From Cavenderia fasciculata (lineage: Eukaryota; Evosea; Eumycetozoa; Acytosteliales; Cavenderiaceae): a stretch of 64,000 bases of DNA. The position numbers were made by a program, and so were the translations under genes. Positions 45,409 through 55,659 of this stretch are shown here, piece by piece (the first letter of the stretch is position 1; every line of letters starts with the position of its first letter). The stretch covers positions 248,001 through 312,000 of the forward strand of contig NW_004457644.1 of NCBI RefSeq assembly GCF_000203815.1, in the 5' to 3' direction. The notes beneath the pieces are model-generated. The model ran no database searches, was not told where the DNA came from, and was given only the letters and a program-made list of their open reading frames with translations.

Positions 45409-47610
45409 CTAATATACTACTGGACAATGTTGATTGTGACGATTAAATAGTACGTGAATTGGATAAATCTCCCAGAATTTACCATGAGTTGGAGTGGGGC
45501 TGGCACTCGGAACAGAGTATTGAGGAAACTTTTCTTCTGTTTTAATGGTGTCGAAAAAGTAGAGAATACTGTCATATTGCTTTGATGAGATTGCAAATGG
45601 TAGTGATGTTGAATTGATTCTGTTTTCGAAAAGGTAAGGAAATGAATTGACCAATTCAAAAAATGACAAATAGGTAGATGAAATGAGATCATAAATCTGA
45701 CCAATTGGCAACTGACCATTGAAATGAACCCTTTCTAGATACTTTAATATATCTAGGTTCTTGCTGTAAAGGGAACATATTTTAATGGCATTTGGACTAA
45801 AATAGTTCTTGTTTTTGGAGTAAAGCAGTGACACTAGATCCAAGTCTCCTGTACGACATGCGACATCACCAAAAAATACATTTTTGTCTGTGCAATGGTC
45901 AATAAGGAATGTGACACCATGTTTAAAGTGTGGTCGATTGTTTTCATCTAGGTACAGTTTGAGACGGGGAAGTTGTGGGTCTTGGGTATTGTTGAGTTTT
46001 GCTTGGATGACCTTTGAAAGATTATTTTGTAGACTTTTGATGTGGTCAATATACGATGGTATCACTGTGAATATGGTTTGATCACCATCCCAATAGATGA
46101 GTGCATTGACCAAATGCTCCTTGTTAATTAATTTCTTTTCAAAAAAATATTTTAAACAATTTAATGAATCCATATCTGACTGTTGTTGTTGTTGTTGTTG
46201 TTGTTGTTGACCACTATTTTCATGTCTCTTGATTGTATTGTTCCACATTAATCTGATGGCTAGTTGGTTTTGGTTTGTTTCCATCTCCAAGGCTCTACCT
46301 TCGGGTCGGATGAGTTTGTTGGTGACGAGAAACTTGATCATCTCGACGTTTGGTATGGGTGTGTCGACAGTCGATACGATCGACATTTGTGATGGCATAT
46401 ATTTTAGTTTGGGTAGAGTCAATTGCTTTAATCTCTCCAAGTCACCACGTTTAACCAATTCACTTGGATTAAAATATCTATTTGCCTTTTCAAGTGACAA
46501 CAAGTTTTCAACAGTCTTTATCCTTCCACTATTAATATAAATATCAATATTAAATTGAACCATTGTACTAAACGGACAGGTTGGTGATAATAAATACAAC
46601 AATACTTTATCTGACAATTCAATGGTTGGTAGGAATGGATTGGGTAGAGTGAATTTCAAAGCAACATCTTGATTGTAAAAGGGACAGGCTGTCTCCAATA
46701 CCATGTTGACAATATTCATATCATTAGAGTGTACAGAGGAGTAAATCAACTCTGCGAACCCATGATGATCGATTGGCAAGCGATCTTTGACGTCGGTACC
46801 TCCCAACACCAATGCTATGATTTCTTGGTTTCCCAACCTAATGGCATGGTGAACGTGAGTTGCACAGATTCCAGGTGTCCCAATTAATTGAATGGTCGAT
46901 ACTTTTTGATAAGGTGTAATGCGACCATGATCCAATAAGAACTTGACTAGTCTTACTCTACCCATGTTGATGGCAACATATAACGGACTAGTATGATCAT
47001 CATACCAAACCCAATTAGTTTGATCGTTTAACGATATCTTGTTCTGAAGAAGATACTGTAGCATTTCTAATGCTCTATCTTCATCTTCATCTTTTAATGC
47101 ACTGCGAATGATATGACACATGGTTTGAGTGTTCCATCCAATTTGACATGTTTGAACGATGAATTTGAGCATCTCTAAATTCAAGTGTCGTCCAGCTTGA
47201 TAGGTAGCCTCTATTGAAACGAGTAAAGAGGATTTAATACCTTTTGGGATTGACACTGCACGTATGTAATTAGCAATGTCAAGACGATTAGCATAGACTG
47301 CAGCATCGATTGGTAGTATGGGGTAGATTGAAGTAATGTCAGTCTGAGCCCTCGACAAGGCCTGTTCAATCAGACTGAAATGAATTTTAGAGAGTGTAGA
47401 GATCGCAAACCGTAGATGATCGAATTCACCTCTTGCAGCCATCACATGCAATGGTTGTGATACATCTTTTAAAAATGCTTCACTCTTTAAAACGACATCA
47501 TCTCTTTCTCTTAAAATCACTCCCAACACATAAGGATTCTTGAATACTTTGGTTATCAATTCTCTATCCTCTTTTAATATTATTATATTCTCTTGTTGAC
47601 TATAGTCCAT
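45409..47610 (-). CDS. Ankyrin-like repeat protein
   Basis: Single exon, 733 residues, from MDYSQQENIIILKEDRELIT. The opening KVFKNPYVLGVILRERDDVV resembles the N-terminal helix of the paralogues at 27.0 and 29.6 kb. Ankyrin-like units are clearer here: PLHVMAARGEFDHLRFAIST, SPLYVAINMGRVRLVKFLLD and THVHHAIRLGNQEIIALVLG. A run of about ten Gln lies near residue 470. Nothing suggests catalysis or membrane insertion. It is divergent from the FNIP pseudogene to its right, sharing a short promoter of about 170 bases. A scaffold role is likely but unproven. Confidence 0.82.
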   Translation of the reverse strand: MDYSQQENIIILKEDRELITKVFKNPYVLGVILRERDDVVLKSEAFLKDVSQPLHVMAARGEFDHLRFAISTLSKIHFSLIEQALSRAQTDITSIYPILPIDAAVYANRLDIANYIRAVSIPKGIKSSLLVSIEATYQAGRHLNLEMLKFIVQTCQIGWNTQTMCHIIRSALKDEDEDRALEMLQYLLQNKISLNDQTNWVWYDDHTSPLYVAINMGRVRLVKFLLDHGRITPYQKVSTIQLIGTPGICATHVHHAIRLGNQEIIALVLGGTDVKDRLPIDHHGFAELIYSSVHSNDMNIVNMVLETACPFYNQDVALKFTLPNPFLPTIELSDKVLLYLLSPTCPFSTMVQFNIDIYINSGRIKTVENLLSLEKANRYFNPSELVKRGDLERLKQLTLPKLKYMPSQMSIVSTVDTPIPNVEMIKFLVTNKLIRPEGRALEMETNQNQLAIRLMWNNTIKRHENSGQQQQQQQQQQSDMDSLNCLKYFFEKKLINKEHLVNALIYWDGDQTIFTVIPSYIDHIKSLQNNLSKVIQAKLNNTQDPQLPRLKLYLDENNRPHFKHGVTFLIDHCTDKNVFFGDVACRTGDLDLVSLLYSKNKNYFSPNAIKICSLYSKNLDILKYLERVHFNGQLPIGQIYDLISSTYLSFFELVNSFPYLFENRINSTSLPFAISSKQYDSILYFFDTIKTEEKFPQYSVPSASPTPTHGKFWEIYPIHVLFNRHNQHCPVVY

Positions 47611-47777
47611 TTAACGATACTACTACTATTTATGCATATCTATACATATCTTGATAGACTACTCAATACTTAGCAGCATCTTCACCTTCAAAATTAAATT
47701 AAAAAAAAATAATAATTATTTAAATTAAAAAATACTATGAGTATTCTGCACAAAGCAGTATTATTCATTCATTCATT

Positions 47778-49107
47778 ATGACAACGATATTAAATTTATC
47801 TAATCTATTAGTATTACATATCATAAAAGAGATAGAAGATAATGCAGATATAATAATAGATTAGATAATGCAGATATGATAATACAAAATCTCAAGACAT
47901 TCAGGTTGGACGCAGACGATAATACTACTACTATTATGATAAAACTGTTTACAAGTTAACAATAAACATATTATCAAGCAGCCTAACGTCACTCACTCTG
48001 AATGTGATTGAAGTACCTCCACGAGACACATTCCTTTCCTTAAAGTCGCTCCGATATCTCAAGATCGCCGTTAGTGTACGCCCAGGGGAAAAGATGTCAT
48101 GTTTCGATCTCTCCACTCTACAAAATCTCAAGACATTCAGGTTGGACGCAGACGAAACTGCAATCAACACGTTTATCGAGGTGAGGGTGCCTCCCTCTAT
48201 CACGGTTCTCGATATCTTTTCTCCCGGTCGTATCATATTCCCACGAACAGAGTGGACAATGCCAGTGTTGGAGAAACTATGTGTTGAACAGGGTATCCTG
48301 ATTGCTGGAGCAATCGATCTAAAGTCATGCCCATCTCTCAAGAAACTCGTTATTCTAGGGTCCTTTCAAAACTTTCCAGCCAACTTTTTCCCATCCACTC
48401 TTGAAAAGCTCACTATCATCAAAGAAACGCCACAAAGTTACAAACTTTGTCATTTGTCCAAGCCACCTTTTTTAAATGGCGAGGAAGCGAGGAAAAGACT
48501 GATGCATCGGCCACCTGCTTTAATTTGATGAGAGATTGAGGTATTTTGACAGGTTCGTAGTCTCCCTTGATGGTTAGATGAGTGAGCGATTTTGGGAGTA
48601 CAACCTTTCGAAGTATTTTGTCTGTTGCCAACTGCCTCTTATCCCAATCTTGAAACCCTCAAGATATACGATACCATTGCAGACTATACCATTGGTGGTA
48701 ATATTCCACCACCTGTCACCAATCTATCAATATCAATTGATCCTGTCTACGATCGTGGTAGTAATAATCTTCCAGTCTATTCAATCGCCTCGCTCTTCCC
48801 CAAAAAATCTCAACAACAATGGCTCCCTCACAATACTACTTTTCTAGTTTGCCAAACTTTCAACCAATACACCAAAGAGGCTTTTAGATTGGATGAAATA
48901 ATCAATCACACCAATGTTAGATATTTATCTATTGTTTTTTGTGACGACTCTCCCGTTAAAAGTGATAGAAAAACGATACAATTTTCAATTCAAAGATTGG
49001 ATGCAGACAATAGAAATGTATTGGTATTGGAGAAACAATCACTTGCTGGTGGCATAATCACTCAACGAAAATCAATCAACAACAACAATATGATCCAATT
49101 TATTTAA
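47778..49107 (+). pseudogene. FNIP/LRR-type family pseudogene with duplication and inversion
   Basis: The start MTTILNLSNLLVLHIIKEIE is the usual opening of this dictyostelid FNIP/LRR family, but a stop follows after 28 codons. Leucine-rich units then appear in pieces: plus strand about 47923-48430 (SSSLTSLTLNVIEV, FPSTLEKLTIIKE), minus strand about 48430-48631 (VVLPKSLTHLTIKGDYEPVK, SSLPRHLKKVAW), and plus strand about 48630-49107 (YPNLETLKIYDTI, to a normal-looking end). The middle 200 bases are therefore inverted. A 36-base block at 48120-48155 is repeated exactly at 47884-47919, and a short GATAATGCAGATAT unit is doubled just before it. No single frame or splice pattern joins these parts. 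It is probably dead; parts might still be transcribed. Confidence 0.72.
47884..47919 (+). repeat. 36-bp exact direct duplicate of 48120-48155
   Basis: The sequence from ACAAAATCTCAAGACATTCA to GGACGCAGACGA is present twice, 236 bases apart, within the FNIP pseudogene. At 48120 it sits in a leucine-rich coding context; at 47884 it is out of place. Confidence 0.9.
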
Positions 49108-49565
49108 TCCAAAAGAGTCTCTATTTAAATTTAATTGGTCATTTGAGAAATAAAATATATATAACATCAAATATTATTTCTTTTGAACATTTTTAAATCA
49201 AATGTTAAAGATACATTTAGATAGATGACAAACAAGATGAGTAAAAATAATAACCATGATGATGTGATGATTTTGACAAATCAAAAAAAAAAAGAGATAA
49301 TATTAATAATAATAATAATAAATATTTAGATCAATAGGTGGATTTCAGCGAAAACTAACCTAGATTCAATTTAGATTGATTTGGTGGACTTGCGTTCAAT
49401 GATCTTTGGTGATGACTCAGCTGCAACGCAAGATCTTTTTCGTGGTCAAAATTATTTTCTTTTTTCCCTTCCTTTGCTGGTGTCGGCGCTACAACAACCA
49501 ACACAACTAAAATATTATTCTTTTATTTAAACCTCAACAAATAACAATAGAATGCAACCAGTAAA
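49108..49565. other. Gene-free stretch before the coiled-coil/hexad ORF
   Basis: AT-rich, with a more mixed patch at 49335-49500 that has no long ORF. It carries the 3' flank of the pseudogene and the promoter of the next locus. An ATG at 49552 in another frame reads MQPVKWILSQLLK up to a GTGAGA sequence, so the exact start of the next gene is uncertain. Confidence 0.5.
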
Positions 49566-50744
49566 ATGGATACTCTCTCAACTTTTAAAGGTGAGACAGA
49601 GATACAGAATTTAAAAAGCCAGATACCTAATGTGTCAAGGGAGCTTTCTCAGGCTAAGAAACATTATATAAACGCCAGCATGTCCATTTTGACAAAAGAT
49701 CCCTTCGAAGGATATCGTGAAATCCAAAAGTTGACAGAAATGCAACAAGAATGTCAAGTTAGTTTGGATGAATACAGAAGAATATCAAAAAAATTGGTCA
49801 GCTTTATCGATCTGTCACCTCATTCAAAAGTCTCATTGGACCAAAAACTAGAGAATGAAATAAAAGAGTTGGGCAAAAGATATAAAAAGTTACAAGTTTC
49901 CAAAACAAAGTCAACATCCATGAAAAATAAAGAAAAATTAGGTCATAGGATCAAGGTCATCGAAAAGTTGGTTGGATCAATTGATTGACGTGACAAAAAA
50001 GCCATCAAATTAAAAGAATCACTATCTCATGTCCCCTTACCAAGTAAAGGTCCAGTACCTGTTACAGAAGCACCTGTTATCGTTCCAGCAACTGTTAAAG
50101 CTCCAGTACCTGTTACAGTTCCAACAACTGTTACTGTTCCAGCATCTGTTTCAGTTCCATCACCTGTTAAAGCCCCAACAACTGTTACTGTTCCAGCACC
50201 TGTTACTGTTCCAACAACTGTTAAAGCTCCAGTACCTGTTACAGTTCCAGCATCTGTTACTGTTCCAGCACCTGTTACTGCTCCAACAACTGTTAAAGCT
50301 CCAGTACCTGTTACAGTTCCAACAACTGTTACAGTTCCAGCACATGTTCAAGATTCATCCAAATTCGATATAGATTCTGTGTTTTCTCTTCCACCAATTG
50401 CAGATTATGAAAAGCTAAATCGATTAACTTGTCTTGTTGGAGAAATCAAATCAACCAAATCCAATTTCAAATCCACCAGGTACATCCCTCAAGATCAAAG
50501 AAGGATTGAACAAGAGCACCATAAGAAAATTTCAACACTAAGAAATGAAGCAAACAATTTAATTGGGGAATTGGAGGAGAAAAAGCTTTTATATAATTTA
50601 AGAAATATAGATTGTCTAGAATCTACAAAAAATATTGTATGTACCAATATTGGTAGTAACATCCTTTACATATTCTACAACTTGATTACTCACACTTGTC
50701 TCTCTCATATTAAATTTAATGATACCTGCAGTATGATCGAATAG
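49566..50744 (+). CDS. Coiled-coil plus hexapeptide-repeat exon with one in-frame TGA
   Basis: From ATG 49566 the frame codes a charged, helix-rich segment of 140 residues (KLENEIKELGKRYKKLQVSK). A TGA follows at 49986-49988, and the same frame then stays open to 50744. After the TGA come RDKKAIKLKE, about 16 hexads of P-x-x-V-[TK]-[VA], then DSVFSLPPIADYEKLNRLTC and another charged helical part (RRIEQEHHKKISTLRNEANN). A GTATGT donor at about 50638 probably ends the exon, and the next exon is the nucleotidyltransferase exon at 50767, though the phases do not agree. It may be the 5' part of that gene, now decaying, or a separate one. No recognised domain. The single stop might also be an error or a read-through site. 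Confidence 0.5.
50052..50352 (+). repeat. 18-bp tandem repeat coding PxxV hexads
   Basis: About 16 copies of an 18-base unit such as CCAGTACCTGTTACAGTT. Only the third and fourth residues and the last two vary, so selection or homogenisation kept the frame despite the upstream TGA. Confidence 0.9.
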
Positions 50745-50766
50745 TTAATCTCTTTTTACGATGTAG

Positions 50767-52837
50767 ACCACAAAGATTAAAAAGATTGGGACTTTATATT
50801 CAAACATCTCAATTGCCAGAACAATTAACACTCGATCAGTACAGAAAATTAGTAGTGCCGTTGATGTTTGAAAATCTTAGACGCCAGATTGTTGGCAATA
50901 TCACAGACATTGGAGCGACAGTTGACACGATCGAAGGTCTATTGGACTTTAAAAAGATCAAATCGGTTGCATCAAAGGCAGTGTCACTCACTGCCACCAA
51001 GGATGGAATGTTTCTAGATTTTAAATTCAAGTCTTTGTCAAGAGTCACAGATCTACACAAACAAGATCTAGTGTTGCTTCAGATCAAATCAAAGTCAAAA
51101 TGTGTGTTTGCTCAAGTCATCTCTGCACCACAGCCAACTGGAAAGTCATATCAATCGTGTAGAGCATACATACTCGATGACCATCTGGATGCCCCTCACA
51201 CCACCCAATTTAAAAACTCACTGTCTACTACGTCCAAAAAGACAGATCTCCAAGTCTTCAAGGTGGTCAACCTCATTTCATTTAAAAAAGAATTGGACGA
51301 TAGAAAGAAGCAAACAATCGATATTAATGGCTCGGCTTTAATTAATGGTATGTTTTTATTTGTAAACATTGAATTAATATATATTATAATATTAATATTA
51401 ACGACATCGTTTTAAAACTTTTTAAAGATAAAGAATCCAAAGAGATTAATCACTCTCACTACCAAATCATTTGAACAAGAATTAGAGGAATTATTTTCAT
51501 TATCAAATATTGGAGATTACCAAGACGACAATAGCGATGATGACGACAATGACGAGAGGGACGTGTCAAATTCATCATCCGATTATTACTATTCAAAAGA
51601 TGTCCATGGATTCATAAATGAAGGAAGCAATAATATTTCTTTTTATGACTCACTGAAAGGATACAACCCTGACGGCGCTAAAAAAAGAAATCTGCAATTT
51701 AGAAGCTATCTCAGTCAATTGGTTCTCAAACAAAAGGCTAATTCTTTCACTCAACCACTACCTGGAGATATAGTCCATATCCAAAAGATCAATGATTTAT
51801 TGTCGACCCAATATGACTTTAAAAAGTGTAGCGATCAAACATTGTGGGCCAAGAAAACTAGTCAGAGCGAACTGTTCAGTTTGCTAAAGACTAATTTCCC
51901 CAAGGACAATTTCGAGTCATACGGATCATTTGTAAATGGTATTCAATTGGAATCAAGTGACATTGATGTTTGTTTCAAGACCGACTTTAATACATCTGAC
52001 CCAGTCGGCCGAAAGGATCTAATGAAGAGAATAGCCTTGTGTCTTAACAAAAAGAAAGTCAAAGGCAAACCAAAGTATCACGTGGAGAGAATACTGGACT
52101 CTATCAAAGTGCCAATCATTAAGTTCAGGGATCTAAAGCACAAAGTGTCGTACGATATGTGCTTTAACAATCGTTTGGCAATTGGAAACTCGTTGTTGGT
52201 AAAAGCATATTCCGAAATTGATGAGAGAGCCAAACAACTCATGTTGCTCATCAAGTATTGGGCATCGAGAAAGTATATCAATGATGCTAGCGAAGGAACC
52301 CTTTCATCATACGGATGGTTGAATATGGTTATATTCTATCTTCAAACTGTCCAACCTCCAGTCCTCCCATCATTACACTCCAACATCGACTCATTTCCAG
52401 ACGATCAGTTGCAACAAAAGGATGACTGGAAGTTTATTGATCCTCGCCACACTGGATTCATCAGTCAAAACAAAATGACCTTATTCCAACTATTCTATGG
52501 TTTCTTTAATTTCTATAGCAAGTTTGATTATGCCAATCAATTAATTTGTATTCGTTTAGGTAAACCAACTAATATTACATTGGCAACACAATCGTACAAG
52601 GACAACAACAAAGAATGTCCAATTTCCATTCAAGATCCATTCGATTCATCTTCAAATCCAGGTGCTTCTGTTAAAGACACCTCCTCTTTTGGTATTATCA
52701 TCTTTGAATTCATGTCAATGCAATTAAACTTATTTAAATTGTCCTACAAAAACGACATTATTCAAGATTTCGATGGTCTCCTCTTTGCCAAATCAAAGTT
52801 AAAATTAAATGAACTTTATAATAAGATGAAAAGATAA
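50767..52837 (+). CDS. Cid1-like nucleotidyltransferase with Sen1-like N-terminal region
   Basis: Two exons, 50767-51361 and 51428-52837, joined in phase 0 (TTT/GTAAAC to AAAG). The 5' end is an acceptor, not an ATG, so an upstream exon exists. The C-terminal 400 residues are a non-canonical poly(A)/poly(U) polymerase: FESYGSFVNGIQLESSDIDV supplies the G-S motif and two metal-binding Asp, VSYDMCFNN the third, and GTLSSYGWLNMVIFYL, TLFQLFYGFFNFYSKFDY and ISIQDPFD the PAP-associated domain. Such enzymes add U or A tails to RNA 3' ends. The first exon (LTLDQYRKLVVPLMFENLRR, then KQDLVLLQI...CVFAQVISAP) recalls the stalk and 1B beta-barrel of Sen1/senataxin-type SF1 helicases, without any helicase motor; that link is my inference. 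An acidic stretch joins the two halves. Confidence 0.78.
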
Positions 52838-52939
52838 TAATAAAAACCAAATAGATCATTTCTAATCAATAATAATAATATTGTAACAAAAGATTTATAT
52901 TGTTGTTGTTGTTGTTGATGTTGATTAATTATTTAATTA

Positions 52940-53764
52940 TTAGTTGACAACCTTTTCCTTTTCCCTTTCCTTTTTGATCTTTTTCTTTTCCTTTTCATTG
53001 TTGGTATTTGTGTTTAATGCTTTTAAAAACCATTTATAATTTGATTTATACCATATCTTGGGAAGCATGGTTCTGGCAAGCCAAGGTACAAGCTTGTCAG
53101 TACCACTCTTTACAATTGGGTCGTTGTTGGCAGTATCAAACATGGCACATAGATTGAATCTACTGGTGGATGCACCGTTGGCACGGGTATTGTCTTGCAT
53201 CTTTTGGTCAAACTTTTCCTGCTCCTTTTTATCGATCGCCTTGAACATGGGTACCAACTTTTCCTCTTCCACTTTGAGATGGTCAACGATAACTTTGATG
53301 GCACGTTTGTTGATATCGACCAATGCGAGATGGGTAGACTGCCACCCAGGCGATGATGCCGATGTGAGAGATTGATCCTTTTCAATGGTAGTGAGAAGTA
53401 TATCTAGCTCACTCGATATTTTGTCCCAGTGTTGATGGTCCTTGTCCAACTCTTGTAGTACCGTAGCAAGTTTAGGATGGTGTTGTTGCAACCAAGGGAA
53501 GGCATCATTGTCCTCTTCATTGTGATGGTAGAGTACAAATCCCTCGACAGCTCGCATTGCACGCACTACATTATCAATCTCTTCTCTTGTGGTTGGTGTC
53601 CATCCCTCCAACTTGTTTTCAACCATGCCGTACAATCTTCGTATGGTTGCATGATTCCACAACCAACCTTGAAATTTGAACTGAGGGTCATTCATTATCT
53701 CTTTATAATCAACACCTGTATTCTCTATACTTGATACATTATCTAATAGTAGTTTACTTGTCAT
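52940..53764 (-). CDS. Hemerythrin-like HHE domain protein
   Basis: Single exon, 274 residues, ATG at 53762-53764. The four-helix HHE cation-binding domain covers about residues 30-180. Candidate iron ligands are His38 (WNHATIRR), His80/81 and Glu84 (YHHNEEDNDAFPWL), His110 (DKDHQHW), and His162 with Glu166 (DHLKVEEEKLVP). Such proteins bind a di-iron centre and may sense or store O2 or NO, or buffer iron. The C-terminal part (LVPWLARTMLPKIWYK) is conserved-looking but uncharacterised and ends in a Lys/Glu-rich tail. No signal peptide or membrane segment. It converges on the nucleotidyltransferase gene with about 100 bases between. Confidence 0.88.
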   Translation of the reverse strand: MTSKLLLDNVSSIENTGVDYKEIMNDPQFKFQGWLWNHATIRRLYGMVENKLEGWTPTTREEIDNVVRAMRAVEGFVLYHHNEEDNDAFPWLQQHHPKLATVLQELDKDHQHWDKISSELDILLTTIEKDQSLTSASSPGWQSTHLALVDINKRAIKVIVDHLKVEEEKLVPMFKAIDKKEQEKFDQKMQDNTRANGASTSRFNLCAMFDTANNDPIVKSGTDKLVPWLARTMLPKIWYKSNYKWFLKALNTNTNNEKEKKKIKKEREKEKVVN

Positions 53765-55659
53765 TTTACTTGTTGTTAAAGAAAGAAAGGAAAGAAGGAA
53801 GGAAAGAAAGAAAGAAAGATATTAATTAGTTTTGGCTTCTTTGATGAAGATGATCGATCATCAATCAATCATTTTCTGTATAAACATACTTTTTGCCTGT
53901 CCTTCAATGATGATATATGATCATCATCAGCTGTTATACAATAAGTTGTAACTAAACATGATGACAATAACTATGTTCAAGATTTCCTGAAGATTCTGCA
54001 TAATAATTATAATAATAAAAAGAAAAAGGATTTTGAACTTCTTGATCAAGCCCATCTGAGACCTCTATTATTTTTTGATAAAATTATTAATTAAAATAAT
54101 ACATATGTATATACCAATATAATTATACATCTAAAAGACATATTAATAATGGTACAGCATATCTATGGTTTTCTATTCTCACTATTAAGACTGGCGAGCA
54201 AAATCCCGCCTGAAACACAAAAATGGAGTAAACTGTATTTAGGGTGTACTCTCGACTATGATGTCCAGTCAGTCTGTCTGTAGCATTATTGTCAACAAAT
54301 AGAAATATGTATGATTAGTGATTGTTGGAACATTGCGAAAATATATTTTCTTCTCTACTGTTATTTAGTTGGGCTATTCAATAAACCAAAAAATCATGAT
54401 TTACTCTCTCTTGTTCATTTTTTTGTCACCCCAAAAATATCCTACAAGTGGTAGGTACATGTGCTCTCAATATGAATCTAAAATCTATTCCTGTTTTAGA
54501 TGAGGCAAGAAACAATCAACTGAAGGCCCCCAACCGGATGGAAGTTGCGTCGGTTGAAAAAAAAAGGTTGTCCCGACAAAAAAACCATGGCATACATAGT
54601 GAGTTCGTGGTCAACAAATAGACCAAAAACAAAATTAAAAAAAGTGAAATTCGAAATAATACTATCGAGTCGGTAGTACTCATCCAAATTTGATTAAATA
54701 TGTTCTCTCTATACTCTCTCTCTCTCTCTTACTGCTTGTTGAGAGTAAGCATATGAAACCATTGTTTTTACCAACCAGTTAACTATAGTTTAATCACTTT
54801 GGATCTTGTAGTTTAAAACATATTATTTTATTATAATAGTTTAGCATTTAGTAGTTATAAGTATAGGTAGTAAAATATTCACAAATAGTTTTCTCTAATC
54901 AATAAAATAAGTCATTCTTATTGGTCACATGCACATCCACATCCAAATTCACATTCACATTCACTATCTATTAATTAATTATTATTGTTATTTGTCGACG
55001 TCTAAAAGTAAGTAAGTAAAGGTGTTGTTTGTATCTGTTCTACCTAACCCTAACCCCCCCCCCCACCTTACACTATTGCCTATCAGTGTCGTGTGGTTCG
55101 TTCGATATCCGTGAAAAAAAAAAATCTGACATACAACCCAACCCAACCCACCTACCCCAACCTCTCCCACCAAAACAATGATGATGGATAAAGATAGACA
55201 GATATTATTAGTATTACTAATATTACTACTACTATGTTCATTGTACGTAATAAGAGACGAGAGAGAAGGAGGGGGTGAAAGAAAAAAAATAACTATTATC
55301 GTTTTCGTGTGAATCTATCCACCCATCCATCCATCTATCCATTCATCCATCCATCTTTATCTGCCTTTCCACAAACAACAACAACAACAACAATTTGTTA
55401 TCGTCCAACTCCAACTTCATATTAACTAAATTATGATAATAATAATATTGAAAACAGGTTAAATTTAGAATTAGAATATTAATATTTTAAAATTTCCAAT
55501 TCTGACAGATATAACTTTATACTTGCTCTTGCTTCTACCAAGTACACAAGACGAAACAAAGAATTTTAAATTAATTTATTAAAATCCAAAAAAGAGATAA
55601 TATTATTTTTTTCCAACAATCAACAAATAAGAGATAGATAGAGATACAAATAAGAGAAA
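53765..55659. other. Large divergent intergenic region before the class V myosin
   Basis: About 1.9 kb. It contains the promoters of the hemerythrin and myosin genes. Items seen: a hairpin CAACCG/CGGTTG at 54531-54556 followed by A9; a telomere-like CCTAACCCTAAC then C11 at 55043-55064; and TCCATCCA-type repeats near 55320-55365. No ORF has credible coding composition. Confidence 0.5.

Noticed and set aside
49986-49988. Selenocysteine decoding of the in-frame TGA
   Set aside because: The surrounding protein is a charged helix and Pro/Val repeat with no redox motif, and I saw no convincing selenocysteine insertion element downstream.
50029-50373. Leu/Gln-rich frame over the hexad repeat
   Set aside because: Off-frame reading of the 18-base repeat; the PxxV frame is continuous with coding sequence on both sides.
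54496-54687. 63-codon minus-strand frame
   Set aside because: Starts at TTG, Phe-rich from A/T homopolymers, no homologue or splice context.
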